A stretch of 64,000 nucleotides of DNA. Source: Colimorpha_A sp045543555. GTDB taxonomy: Bacteria; Bacillota; Clostridia; Oscillospirales; CAG-272. A model generated the notes under the pieces. The model was not told the origin of the DNA. It saw only the letters and a list, made by a program, of their open reading frames with translations, and ran no database searches. Shown piece after piece: positions 18,373-27,832 of this stretch. The stretch covers positions 62,001 through 126,000 of the forward strand of contig JAZQMQ010000024.1 of the NCBI GenBank assembly GCA_045543555.1, written 5' to 3'. Within the stretch, counting starts at the first letter, position 1, and every line of letters begins with the position of its first letter. The position numbers were made by a program, and so were the translations under genes.

Positions 18373-19014
18373 ATGCTTGTTGTAGGAATAACCGGAAGCT
18401 CGGGAAGCGGAAAAGGCTACGTTTGCGATATCTTTGTAAGCTCCGGAATACCGTGCCTCGATACCGATAAGGTTTGCAGGGACGTCTATATGAAAGGCCA
18501 TCCATGCTATAACGATCTCTTATCCGAATTCGGAAAGGATATTCTGTCAGATGACGGTGAAATTGACCGTAAAGCACTTTTCAGAATTGCATTTAACGAT
18601 GAGCATAAATATTCAAGACTGAATTCAATCGCATTTTTGCACATACTCAAGGAAACGAAAAAGTGGCTTAAGGAAAGGGAAGATGAAGATCACGAGATCG
18701 TAGCGATCGATGCACCGATGCTCTATGAAAGCGGATTTGACGATCTGTGTGATAAGGTAATTTGCGTTATTTCCGACAGAACGACCCAAATTGAGAGAAT
18801 TATGATCAGGGACGGGATATCGGAATACGATGCATCTCTTCGACTCGATAAACAGAAGCCAAATATATATTACACATCGCGTGCACATCACGTGATCGAT
18901 AATACAGTAAAAAACGAGATCAACGTTTATCACGATACGCGAATGCTTATCGGAAATTTTCGCAGATCCGTTCGAAAAAATAAAAAAACATTAATCCCAA
19001 AGGAGAAACAATAA
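18373..19014 (+). CDS. coaE: Dephospho-CoA kinase
   Basis: CoaE phosphorylates the 3' hydroxyl of dephospho-CoA, the last step of coenzyme A synthesis. The 213-residue protein has a P-loop (GSSGSGKG, 8-15), LDTDKVCRDVY in the CoA-binding part and IDAPMLYESGFD, the family's LID-proximal motif. The ATG at 18373 is chosen over 18334 because GAAGGGAG lies directly before it. Its stop overlaps the aminopeptidase start (TAATG type overlap), so the two are translationally coupled. The P-loop is GKG rather than the common GKS/T, a slight departure. Confidence 0.9.
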   Translation: MLVVGITGSSGSGKGYVCDIFVSSGIPCLDTDKVCRDVYMKGHPCYNDLLSEFGKDILSDDGEIDRKALFRIAFNDEHKYSRLNSIAFLHILKETKKWLKEREDEDHEIVAIDAPMLYESGFDDLCDKVICVISDRTTQIERIMIRDGISEYDASLRLDKQKPNIYYTSRAHHVIDNTVKNEINVYHDTRMLIGNFRRSVRKNKKTLIPKEKQ

Positions 19015-20399
19015 TGGACGTAAAAGAACTCAAAGAAAAACTCGAGTACAAAAATAAAAACGTATTCGACATCATCTCAGATGACGAGCTCGAAAGATCC
19101 TTCGCGTATGCAGAATGCTATAAGATGTTTCTTGACAACACAAAGACCGAGCGTGAAGCCGTAAAGTATTCCATCGCTATGGCTGAAAAGAAGGGATACA
19201 CCGAGTATAAGTTTGGTGATGAGCTTAAAGTAGGCGGAAAATACTACTACAACAACAGAGGCAAGATGCTTATTCTCTTCAAGGTTGGTGAAGAATCTCT
19301 TGAAAAGGGAGCATATATCGTTGCTTCTCACATCGATTCCCCCCGCGTTGACTTGAAGCAGAACCCTCTTTACGAGGATACCGGCTTCGGTATGTTCAAG
19401 ACACATTACTATGGCGGTATCAAAAAATATCAATGGACGGCTGTTCCTCTTGCGCTTCACGGTGTTATGGTGAAATCAGACGGAGAAGTTGTTGATATAT
19501 GTATCGGCGAGGACGAAGAGGATCCTATTTTCTACATTTCCGATCTTCTTCCTCATCTTGCAAAGGATCAGATGCAAAAAACTCTGTCACAGGGCATCAC
19601 GGGTGAGGGACTCAATATCATTGTTGGAACCGAGCCTTACCGTGAGGAAGAGACCGATGGCGCCATCCGACTCAACCTTCTTCGTATCCTCAATGAAAAA
19701 TACGGCATAATCGAGGAGGATTTCATTTCCGCAGAGCTTACCGCTGTTCCCGCACTTAAGGCGAGAGACATTGGTCTTGACCGTTCTCTTATCGCGGGCT
19801 ACGGTCACGACGACAGATGCTGTGCATATCCTTCCGTTACCGCGCTTCTCGACTCTGCAAATACCGAAAAGACAGTTTTTGTTATCCTTGCCGACAAGGA
19901 AGAAACAGGCAGCAATGGCTCAACAGGTATGCAGTGTGAGGTATTTACCGATATACTTGCAGAGCTTTCTGAGACTCTCGGTGCGAATTACAGAGCGGTT
20001 AAGGCTAACAGTAAGTGCCTTTCCGCAGACGTAAATGCAGCATTTGACCCCAATTTCCCCGAGGTTCTTGAGAAAAAGAACGCAGCTTACGTTAACTGCG
20101 GCGTTGTTCTTTCCAAGTTTACAGGTTCCGGTGGTAAGGGCGGAACATCTGATGCAAGCTCTGAATTTACAGCTTACGTCAGAAATATGCTCAATGATGC
20201 AGGCGTTGAATGGCAGATGGCGGAGCTTGGCAAGGTAGATCAGGGCGGCGGCGGAACCGTTGCTAAGTTTATCTCCTACAGGAATATTGACACCATTGAT
20301 GTGGGAGTTCCTGTAATTTCAATGCATGCTCCTTATGAGGCTATCTCGAAGCTTGACCTTTATATGACTTACAAGGCATTCTCTGCCTTTATGGCGTAA
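19014..20399 (+). CDS. M18 family aminopeptidase (aspartyl aminopeptidase type)
   Basis: The 461-residue cytosolic metallopeptidase removes N-terminal, often acidic, residues from peptides. The two-zinc site can be followed: a histidine in VASHIDSPRVD (about residue 104), an aspartate in GHDDRCCAYP (about 265), the Glu-Glu pair in DKEETGSNG (about 294), an aspartate in SADVNAAFDP and a histidine in ISMHAPYEAIS near the C-terminus. Length fits the family. The start overlaps the coaE stop by one base, and the stop overlaps the prfA start, so it is embedded in a coupled operon. Confidence 0.93.
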   Translation: MDVKELKEKLEYKNKNVFDIISDDELERSFAYAECYKMFLDNTKTEREAVKYSIAMAEKKGYTEYKFGDELKVGGKYYYNNRGKMLILFKVGEESLEKGAYIVASHIDSPRVDLKQNPLYEDTGFGMFKTHYYGGIKKYQWTAVPLALHGVMVKSDGEVVDICIGEDEEDPIFYISDLLPHLAKDQMQKTLSQGITGEGLNIIVGTEPYREEETDGAIRLNLLRILNEKYGIIEEDFISAELTAVPALKARDIGLDRSLIAGYGHDDRCCAYPSVTALLDSANTEKTVFVILADKEETGSNGSTGMQCEVFTDILAELSETLGANYRAVKANSKCLSADVNAAFDPNFPEVLEKKNAAYVNCGVVLSKFTGSGGKGGTSDASSEFTAYVRNMLNDAGVEWQMAELGKVDQGGGGTVAKFISYRNIDTIDVGVPVISMHAPYEAISKLDLYMTYKAFSAFMA

Positions 20400-21469
20400 T
20401 GCTGAATAAGCTTAAGGAAGCCGAATTATACTACCTCGGGGTTTGCAACAAGCTATCCTCCCCCGAGGTAGTGTCCGACCCTTCTGAGCTTAAACGCTTG
20501 ATGCAGGAAGAAAGAAGGCTTGCTCCCGTAATCGACAAATACAGAGAGCTCAGATCTGTAATGAGCAGGGAAGAGGATGCATTAAATCTTCTTGAAAGCG
20601 AATCGGACGATGAGCTATGCGCTTTGGCTGAAGAGGAGCTTAAGGAATGCAGAGAAAGTAAGGAGATCTTGTATAGAGAACTTACGATAATGCTTCTCCC
20701 GCGTGACCCAAATGATGATAAAAACGTTGTTGTTGAGATCAGAGCAGGCGCGGGAGGCGAGGAGGCAGCCCTTTTTGCTTCAACGCTCTACAGAATGTAC
20801 AGTATGTTCGCTGCGGCGAGTGGTTATAAGCTTGAGACAGTGTCGGTTAATGAGACTGAACTTGGAGGATTTAAGGAAATATCCTTTACCGTGGAGGGCG
20901 ACGGAGCATATTCGCGCCTAAAATATGAAAGCGGTGTTCACCGCGTTCAAAGAGTTCCCGATACCGAATCGCAGGGAAGGATACATACTTCAACTGTAAC
21001 TGTTGCGGTTCTTCCCGAGGTTGAGGAGGTTGAGGTTGACATCAATCCTCAAGATATAGTTATAGAAACAATGAAAAGCTCGGGCGCAGGCGGTCAGCAT
21101 ATAAATAAGACCGAAAGTGCGGTAAGACTTTTTCATAAGCCAAGCGGAATTGTTATAGAATGCCGCGAAGAGAGATCACAGTTTAAGAACAGAGACAAGG
21201 CGATGAAACTGCTTCGTGCACGTCTTTACGATAAAATGAGACGTGAGCAGGATGATAAGGTAGCATCAGAACGACGAGCACAGGTTGGAAGCGGAGACAG
21301 AAGTGAAAAGATCCGAACGTACAACTACCCGCAGAGTAGAGTTACAGATCATCGCATAGGCTTTACAACACATAGCCTTGACTCATTCTTGAATGGAAAT
21401 ATTTCTTCTCTTATTGATGCATTGGCGTCAGCGGAGACTGCTGAAAAGCTCAAAAATTCAGGTGAATAA
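20399..21469 (+). CDS. prfA: Peptide chain release factor 1
   Basis: RF1 reads UAA and UAG stop codons and triggers peptide release. The 356-residue protein has the GGQ motif at 231-233 (SGAGGQHINKTES) and a PxT anticodon tripeptide at 187-189, here Pro-Asp-Thr in place of the common Pro-Ala-Thr. RF2 would have SPF there, so RF1 is the right call. It overlaps the aminopeptidase stop by one base and the next gene's start likewise. The prmC methylase gene that often sits beside prfA is not in the window. Confidence 0.96.
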   Translation: MLNKLKEAELYYLGVCNKLSSPEVVSDPSELKRLMQEERRLAPVIDKYRELRSVMSREEDALNLLESESDDELCALAEEELKECRESKEILYRELTIMLLPRDPNDDKNVVVEIRAGAGGEEAALFASTLYRMYSMFAAASGYKLETVSVNETELGGFKEISFTVEGDGAYSRLKYESGVHRVQRVPDTESQGRIHTSTVTVAVLPEVEEVEVDINPQDIVIETMKSSGAGGQHINKTESAVRLFHKPSGIVIECREERSQFKNRDKAMKLLRARLYDKMRREQDDKVASERRAQVGSGDRSEKIRTYNYPQSRVTDHRIGFTTHSLDSFLNGNISSLIDALASAETAEKLKNSGE

Positions 21470-22482
21470 TGGAAACGAAAATTATCCAATACAGCGGGCC
21501 CGATTCACTTAAACCTGCTGCAGACATTATAAAGCGCGGAGGCATTGTTGCTTTTCCTACCGAGACTGTTTACGGTTTGGGGGGGAATGCTCTTGATCCA
21601 GATGCAGCGAGAAAAATATATGAAGCCAAAGGAAGACCATCAGATAATCCATTGATCGTTCATCTTTCAAAATATGATGAAGCGGGTATATTTGCTCACA
21701 CGACACGTGCGTTTTACGATATTGCAGAAGCGTTTATGCCGGGACCGATTACTGTTATTTTAAAGAAAAGAGAGTTCATTCCCGATAGCGTAACGGGAGG
21801 TCTTGACACGGTGGGTTTACGTGTTCCGTCAAATCATATCGCAAGAGAGCTTATTGAGCTTTCAGGAGTACCGATTGCAGCACCTTCTGCAAATTTGTCA
21901 GGTAAACCAAGCCCCACTACATTTTCTCACGTCTATAATGATTTAAACGGTAGAGTTGACGCGATCATTAATGGTGGTTCATGCGAGTTCGGAGTTGAGT
22001 CAACTATTATAAAGCTTGATAATAAGCAGATAAAGCTACTTCGTCCGGGAGCTGTAACTCTTGAGATGCTAGCGTTATTTTCTGATAATATCTATGTGGA
22101 TCCGGCTGTCACTGAAAAATTTGACGGAGTGCCGATGGCACCCGGAATGAAATACCGTCACTATGCGCCCGAAAGACCGCTCATTGTTATAGACGGGCAA
22201 GATGATGAAGTATATGAGTTCCTTACGGATAAAATAAATTCTGGTGTTATCTGCTTTGACTCGGATGTAAAAAGGATAAACTGTAAAAAGGTTATTTCTT
22301 GCGGTCCGTCTGACGATTCTTTAACCCAGGCAAGACGTCTTTTCGATTGTCTTCGTTTAATGGATAAGGTTTCTGATATCGACGTAATATATGCAAGAAT
22401 GCCCTCTAAGATAGGAATTGGTCTTGCGGTGTTTAATAGACTCATTAAAGCCGCAGGCTTCAGCGTGATCAAGCTTAGCTAA
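21469..22482 (+). CDS. L-threonylcarbamoyladenylate synthase, full-length Sua5 type
   Basis: The enzyme makes threonylcarbamoyl-AMP from threonine, bicarbonate and ATP for the t6A37 modification of tRNAs that read ANN codons. The 337 residues include the TsaC/YrdC domain (1-200) with KRGGIVAFPTETVYGLG and the APSANLSGKPSPT strand, plus a C-terminal Sua5 domain (about 240-337), which the shorter TsaC enzymes lack. It overlaps the prfA stop by one base. The TsaD partner is not in this window; the M22 protein at 31005 is a paralogue. Confidence 0.93.
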   Translation: METKIIQYSGPDSLKPAADIIKRGGIVAFPTETVYGLGGNALDPDAARKIYEAKGRPSDNPLIVHLSKYDEAGIFAHTTRAFYDIAEAFMPGPITVILKKREFIPDSVTGGLDTVGLRVPSNHIARELIELSGVPIAAPSANLSGKPSPTTFSHVYNDLNGRVDAIINGGSCEFGVESTIIKLDNKQIKLLRPGAVTLEMLALFSDNIYVDPAVTEKFDGVPMAPGMKYRHYAPERPLIVIDGQDDEVYEFLTDKINSGVICFDSDVKRINCKKVISCGPSDDSLTQARRLFDCLRLMDKVSDIDVIYARMPSKIGIGLAVFNRLIKAAGFSVIKLS

Positions 22483-22504
22483 AATAATTTTAAGGAAGTA
22501 GATT

Positions 22505-24760
22505 ATGGCAAAGAAAAAGCTCTCTTCAAGAGATGAAATGCCCGAGCAGGTGGCAGAAATACGTCCACAGCTTATTACTGAAACAATTGAAACGAATTTT
22601 ATGCCCTATGCCATGAGCGTTATCGTGTCGAGAGCTATTCCGGATATTGACGGATTTAAGCCTTCGCACCGAAAAATCCTTTATACTATGTATAAAATGG
22701 GGTTGCTCAACGGATCGAGAGTTAAGAGTGCAACGGTTGTCGGCGAGACAATGAAGCGACATCCTCACGGTGATCAGGCAATTTACGCGACACTTGTGCG
22801 TTTATCAAGAGGCAATGAGTCATTGCTCTATCCGTTTGTTGATTCTAAGGGAAATTTCGGTAAGCATTACAGCTCTGAAACAGAATTTGCAGCTCCGCGT
22901 TATACGGAGTGTAAGCTCGAAAAATTCAGTGCTGAGATTTTTGCGGGAATTGATAAAAATGCCGTTGATCTTGTAGATAACTATGACAATACCTTAAAAG
23001 AGCCTACTTTGCTTCCTACAGCTTTCCCAAATATTTTGGTATCCCCGAATCTTGGTGTTGCCGTTGGAATGGCATGCTCCATATGTTCCTTCAATTTAGG
23101 TGAAATATGCGATGGAACCATACAGCTTTTAAAGAACCCTAATACTGATACAGAAAGACTACTCGATCTTGTACGCGGACCTGATTTCCCGTGTGGTGGA
23201 AGTCTTATATATGACAGAGCTAAAATGAAAGAAATATACGAAACAGGAAAAGGCTCTGTAGGTGTACGTTCTCGCTACGTATACGATAAGGATGCAAACT
23301 GTATTGACGTCCTTGAAATTCCTTATACGACAACCGTTGAAGCTATAATAAAAAAAATAACAGCTCATATTAAGGAAGGCAAGCTCAAAGAGATAGTTGA
23401 CGTTCGTGATGAGATCGATATCAACGGATTTAAACTGACAATTGATTTAAGGCGAGGCGTTGATCCTGAAAAGCTTATGACAAAGCTTTTCAAGATGACT
23501 CCTCTGCAGGATTCTTTTGAATGTAATTTCAATATTCTTGTAAACGGTACCCCTCAGCTTCTCGGTGTGAAAGCAATTCTTAACGAATGGATTTCTTTCC
23601 GAATGAATTGCTTGAGAAGGGAACTTACCTACGATCTTGGTAAAAAGAAGGACAAGCTTCATCTTCTCTTGGGACTGGGAAAGATACTGCTGGATATTGA
23701 TAAAGCCATTAAAATAGTAAGAGAGACTTCAAAAGAGACAGATGTTGTTCCTAATTTGATGAAAGGCTTCGGAATTGATGAAATTCAAGCTGAGTATATA
23801 GCAGAAATCAAGCTTCGTTATCTTAACAGGGAATATATAATTAACCGTATTAAGGAAATTGAATCTCTTCAAAAAGAAATAGCAGATCTCGAGTTGCTTA
23901 TTGCATCGGATATAAGAATTAAGAATACCATTGCTGCACAACTCAAGGAGATAAAGCAAAAATACAGTAAGCCCAGAAAGACTCAGCTTATTGGCGCTGA
24001 GGATATCACCGTGTATGATGAAGACGATATGGTTGAGGACTATAACGTTAAGCTTATTTTCACGGGAGACGGATATTTCAAGAAGATAACACTCCTGTCA
24101 CTTCGCGGAAACGATGAGCAGAAGCTCAAGGACGGAGATTATGTAAAGGATGTGATAGATGCATCCAATACCGACGAGTTGATATTCTTCTCCGACAGAG
24201 CACAGCTATATAAGACAAAGGTCAGCGACTTTGACACAACAAAGGCTTCACAGCTTGGCGACTATATTCCCGGAAAGCTCGGCTTTGAGGATGGCGAAAA
24301 AGCCATTGCTATGAAGAAGCTGGATAAAAATGATATTTACGGTGGTAGTGCTGTTGTTATCTTTGAAAACGGCAAGGGCGTTAAGATACCACTTTCCGCT
24401 TATGAGACAAAGGGTAACAGACGTAAGCTGACTGGTGCATATTCTTCAAATTGCGCACCTGCAGGTATAGTTATATGCGATAAAAATCAAGATAAAGATA
24501 TTATGATAGTTGCAGACGGAGGGAAGGCTATTACGCTTTCTACCTCGCTCGTTCCGGAAAAGGCGACGAGAACCTCGCAGGGCGTGACTATTATGCAGCT
24601 CAAGTCGGACAACAAGGCAATATTTGTGTCTGATAAACCCGAACAATATGCCTCTTCGGGCAAATCTTATAAGAAGATTAAGGTTCCCGCGGCAGGAGTT
24701 CCAATGGCAGGCTCCGACCTTAAGAACCTTCCCGATACGGTTACTGTAAAGCTTAAATAA
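22505..24760 (+). CDS. parC: DNA topoisomerase IV subunit A-like protein
   Basis: The 751-residue protein is the breakage-reunion subunit of a type IIA topoisomerase. The catalytic tyrosine is Tyr133 in PRYTECKL, and the nearby VVGETMKRHPHGDQ segment is the DNA gate helix. A coiled coil lies at about 430-480 and a beta-pinwheel-like C-terminus from about 510. No GyrA box (QRRGGKG) is seen, which favours ParC over GyrA. The quinolone contact positions (Ser83 and Asp87 of E. coli GyrA) are Gln91 and Ala95. No parE neighbours it; Clostridia often have it elsewhere or have this extra paralogue. Confidence 0.85.
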   Translation: MAKKKLSSRDEMPEQVAEIRPQLITETIETNFMPYAMSVIVSRAIPDIDGFKPSHRKILYTMYKMGLLNGSRVKSATVVGETMKRHPHGDQAIYATLVRLSRGNESLLYPFVDSKGNFGKHYSSETEFAAPRYTECKLEKFSAEIFAGIDKNAVDLVDNYDNTLKEPTLLPTAFPNILVSPNLGVAVGMACSICSFNLGEICDGTIQLLKNPNTDTERLLDLVRGPDFPCGGSLIYDRAKMKEIYETGKGSVGVRSRYVYDKDANCIDVLEIPYTTTVEAIIKKITAHIKEGKLKEIVDVRDEIDINGFKLTIDLRRGVDPEKLMTKLFKMTPLQDSFECNFNILVNGTPQLLGVKAILNEWISFRMNCLRRELTYDLGKKKDKLHLLLGLGKILLDIDKAIKIVRETSKETDVVPNLMKGFGIDEIQAEYIAEIKLRYLNREYIINRIKEIESLQKEIADLELLIASDIRIKNTIAAQLKEIKQKYSKPRKTQLIGAEDITVYDEDDMVEDYNVKLIFTGDGYFKKITLLSLRGNDEQKLKDGDYVKDVIDASNTDELIFFSDRAQLYKTKVSDFDTTKASQLGDYIPGKLGFEDGEKAIAMKKLDKNDIYGGSAVVIFENGKGVKIPLSAYETKGNRRKLTGAYSSNCAPAGIVICDKNQDKDIMIVADGGKAITLSTSLVPEKATRTSQGVTIMQLKSDNKAIFVSDKPEQYASSGKSYKKIKVPAAGVPMAGSDLKNLPDTVTVKLK

Positions 24761-24783
24761 CAAGCAATGGAAAGGAAAAAATT

Positions 24784-25284
24784 ATGAAACAGATTAAAAA
24801 GACACTTGCGATGTTTCTGATAATGCTGACCGTCGTCACCGTAGGCGTTGCTGCAGACGAAAACTATTCCTCTCAGGTTGACCCGCTTGTAACTCTCAGC
24901 TATGCTAATGACATATTGGGCCCTCAGATCATGGAGCAGGTTCTTGAAAAAATAGAAAACGAGTATGTGAAGATTGAAGATATAGCATCGGTGAATTCCG
25001 GCAATTATCGCGCAGTTATACTCAGCAAAAATCAAACTCTCACAGCCAAGGGAATATGCGAGGTCATTATTCTTGAGGGAAGTGCGACGGTTCTTGTTAC
25101 CTCGTCAGAAAATATACAAGCAGGTAACGGTATCAGCGATTTAACTGACGGAAAAATTCTTGTTAACGGAAATATATATCCCAATAATCACTATACGATC
25201 ATTCCCAAAGCGGATGGAAGAGGATTCTTTGTCACTTCATCCGAGGCTATCGTTCTTATAAGGGGTGAGTACAATATCACCTAA
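24784..25284 (+). CDS. Small secreted protein of unknown function
   Basis: The 166-residue protein has a signal peptide (residues 1-24, basic start, hydrophobic core, cleavage near GVAAD). The mature part is rich in beta strands with a helix at about 45-65 and has no cysteine pair or known catalytic motif, except one Cys at about 93. Strand-rich ends resemble cupin or pilotin-like folds but no family is recognised. It overlaps the SpoIID-domain gene by 20 bases and is preceded by GGAAAGG, so the two are probably coupled, and both are exported. Confidence 0.65.
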   Translation: MKQIKKTLAMFLIMLTVVTVGVAADENYSSQVDPLVTLSYANDILGPQIMEQVLEKIENEYVKIEDIASVNSGNYRAVILSKNQTLTAKGICEVIILEGSATVLVTSSENIQAGNGISDLTDGKILVNGNIYPNNHYTIIPKADGRGFFVTSSEAIVLIRGEYNIT

Positions 25285-27829
25285 AAGGAGAAAATTTCGT
25301 ATCGATTCGAAGTTCTGGGCAAGAATATTGGTGCTGCTTCTGACCGCATCGATGCTTGCGGGAACCTTCTATTACATATTCTTATTTGCAAAATCCAGAT
25401 CGCATACCCATGCCGCTGAAACCGACGACGGCAATATTACTATGAGAGTCGCGATCTTTTATGACGACTCCTTGGCTCCCGACGTTGTCCTTACATCACA
25501 AAATGGTTTTGATCTTGGATACACCAATGCATCAAGAGATTTTACACTTGTTACGAAGACCGATCTTAAATCGGTTAACGTTGCCCGTCATACAAATTTA
25601 AAGTTTAACGGAAACCGATACGTAAAGGCAAGCTCTTCATCGGATACGACGGTAGGTTGCTATCACATCAGAGTTTTATCAACCGAACAGAATTACAAGG
25701 AAGATACAAAAACTCTGAAAGAAGCTTTTCCGAAGTACAATGTATTTCCTGCTTGTCTTGACGAGATGTTTTACGTTATGATCGGTCAGTTTTCAACAAC
25801 AGATGCGGCGGAAGTTGCTTTTGATGAAATTATAAAGCTTATATCTCCAACGATCATAATTCCGTCAACGCCAACAACCCCGGAGCAGACAACGCCTCCT
25901 CCTTCAGCTTCTCCCGATACGTCAGTTAATGATACAACTGAACCGAACGAGACCGAATCCTCTGATGAAACTTCCGATATTCCTCAGGATACGCTTACGA
26001 TAAGTGCTGAAGTATCCGATGTTTTCGCTGGTAAGCATGAAAAAACAGACAGGGATACTACGAATACTGACGATATTACGACCGAGGAAGATACAAGCGA
26101 ATCCACAGACACCGATTCTTCCGATACAGATACGACAGAGCCTGATTCGACAGAGCCTGATTCGACAGACAGTGACACTACCGAAAGTGACACTACAGAA
26201 CCGGATACAACCGAATCTGAAACATCCGAAACTGAAACTTCGGAAAGCGAAACAACAGAGGAGGAAACTACAGAGGAGGAAACTACGCCTCCGGAGCCTA
26301 TAATCATTCCCCCCGAGGTCGTTTTGGAGGACAATATTAAATCTGCAGTTGAAAATGCTGTGATCCATACCCCCGATCCCTTCGGGATGGTATTGATCGA
26401 TCCTTCGACTCATAATATTGTATGGACCTACAATAAAAAAGACGGTACGCGTCTTTTTGCAATTGGACCGTCGGAGAAGAACGGCAGTACATGTTATATG
26501 ACGGCACTCCACGGAACAAAGATCAGATATTACGACGGTTATTTTGAGTGCGCGGGATACTGTCCCACGGGCTATTACGGAATAAGGGTTGTAAATCTTG
26601 TTAAGCTCGAAAACTACGTTGCAGGTGTGGCATCTGCGGAAATTCCCACGTGGTGGCCTGTTGAGACTATCAAAGCGTTCGTTATCGCAGCAAGAAGCTT
26701 TGCGGTAAGGACTCTTTATGGCCACGGCGGAAGCTATAACGCCGACGTTTGCAACACTTCTTGCTGTCAGGTTTTCAATGGCTATGGACCAACTATAGAC
26801 CGTGTATGGCGCGCCGCAGAGGCAACAAGAGGCATCTTGGCACTACCCGGCGGTGTTTGGAACAGTGCAAATGTTTCCGGTGACTATAAGAAGGTATATA
26901 TCGGCTACGTGTGTGGCACATATTATTCATCGAGCACGGGTGGATGTACTGCGAACTGTACAGACGTCTGGGGAAGCAGTATTGACACCTATCCATATCT
27001 TAAAGCTGTTGCTACCCCTTGGGAGAAATATACTACCTACAGCAGAGGACAGAAGATTACTACTGTTACCGCGACAGCGCTTTATCAAAGACTTAAATCA
27101 CAAGGCTATACAGGGCTTACAGGTGACGTTACTAAGGTGTCAATTACTTCAACGGGTAATAACACCACATACGTCACACAGATCAAGTTCTATGATGCAA
27201 AAGGAAACGTTGTAACGGTAGACAGAGCCGATAAGATCAAGAAGTTATTGTCTCCTTACGTTGACAGTGCTAATTTTGTTGTTACAAAATCGGGAACATC
27301 AGTATCTAGAACTAATTATACAATGCTCGGATTTGGCGGAGTAAACAACGAAAAATCTGTCGGTGTTGACGTTCTCGGAAATCCCTTCAGATTCAACGTG
27401 ACGGGAAGATGCATCTTTAACGTAATTACAAAGAACGGTATTATGCAGTTTAAGGACAGCACGACTGAAAAAGTAATTACAGCTACCGGTATCAAGGATC
27501 TTAATATGTCTCAGAACCTTGATTCCCAGTATTATCCCACTATAAGCGGTATAAACGGTGAAGATATTCCCGATATCAAAAACATCGGAGTAATACTTGA
27601 AAAAGAAACTCTTGAAACCGAATTTGCCTCCAATAGCTTTACATTTATAAGCAGAGGATGGGGACACGGTGTTGGTATGAGTCAGTACGGAATATATGAG
27701 CTTGGAAACGTGGGATATGACTATGAGTACATTCTCGAGGCTTATTATTCGGGTATTGTAATGAAGCGTATGGGCAGCGTAGTTAAAGAATCCGACAACA
27801 GATACTATATTAACTTCAGAAATGATTAA
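25265..27829 (+). CDS. SpoIID/LytB-domain cell wall hydrolase with acidic linker
   Basis: The 854-residue protein has a membrane anchor (about residues 17-40), a SPOR-like region (about 135-200), a Thr/Ser/Asp/Glu-rich linker (about 200-350) and a SpoIID domain. The SpoIID catalytic glutamate lies in VASAEIPTWW (about 457), and GWGHGVGMSQYG near the C-terminus is the family's end motif. SpoIID proteins are lytic transglycosylases acting on peptidoglycan without stem peptides. GTG at 25265 is the only plausible start in the frame, but its ribosome binding site is poor. A sporulation role is not proven; SpoIID domains are also in vegetative proteins. Confidence 0.85.
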   Translation: MSTISPKRRKFRIDSKFWARILVLLLTASMLAGTFYYIFLFAKSRSHTHAAETDDGNITMRVAIFYDDSLAPDVVLTSQNGFDLGYTNASRDFTLVTKTDLKSVNVARHTNLKFNGNRYVKASSSSDTTVGCYHIRVLSTEQNYKEDTKTLKEAFPKYNVFPACLDEMFYVMIGQFSTTDAAEVAFDEIIKLISPTIIIPSTPTTPEQTTPPPSASPDTSVNDTTEPNETESSDETSDIPQDTLTISAEVSDVFAGKHEKTDRDTTNTDDITTEEDTSESTDTDSSDTDTTEPDSTEPDSTDSDTTESDTTEPDTTESETSETETSESETTEEETTEEETTPPEPIIIPPEVVLEDNIKSAVENAVIHTPDPFGMVLIDPSTHNIVWTYNKKDGTRLFAIGPSEKNGSTCYMTALHGTKIRYYDGYFECAGYCPTGYYGIRVVNLVKLENYVAGVASAEIPTWWPVETIKAFVIAARSFAVRTLYGHGGSYNADVCNTSCCQVFNGYGPTIDRVWRAAEATRGILALPGGVWNSANVSGDYKKVYIGYVCGTYYSSSTGGCTANCTDVWGSSIDTYPYLKAVATPWEKYTTYSRGQKITTVTATALYQRLKSQGYTGLTGDVTKVSITSTGNNTTYVTQIKFYDAKGNVVTVDRADKIKKLLSPYVDSANFVVTKSGTSVSRTNYTMLGFGGVNNEKSVGVDVLGNPFRFNVTGRCIFNVITKNGIMQFKDSTTEKVITATGIKDLNMSQNLDSQYYPTISGINGEDIPDIKNIGVILEKETLETEFASNSFTFISRGWGHGVGMSQYGIYELGNVGYDYEYILEAYYSGIVMKRMGSVVKESDNRYYINFRND
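26080..26300 (+). repeat. Coding low-complexity T/D/E/S repeat
   Basis: Within the SpoIID-domain gene, degenerate units coding for short TTEPDST, DTTES and SETTEEE-like strings recur about every 15-24 bases. The result is an acidic unstructured linker of about 70 residues. Confidence 0.75.
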
Positions 27830-27832
27830 GCA

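Noticed and set aside
26080..26300. CRISPR-like or intergenic tandem repeat
   Set aside because: The units are degenerate and keep one reading frame, so they encode a low-complexity linker. No CRISPR array was seen anywhere in the window.
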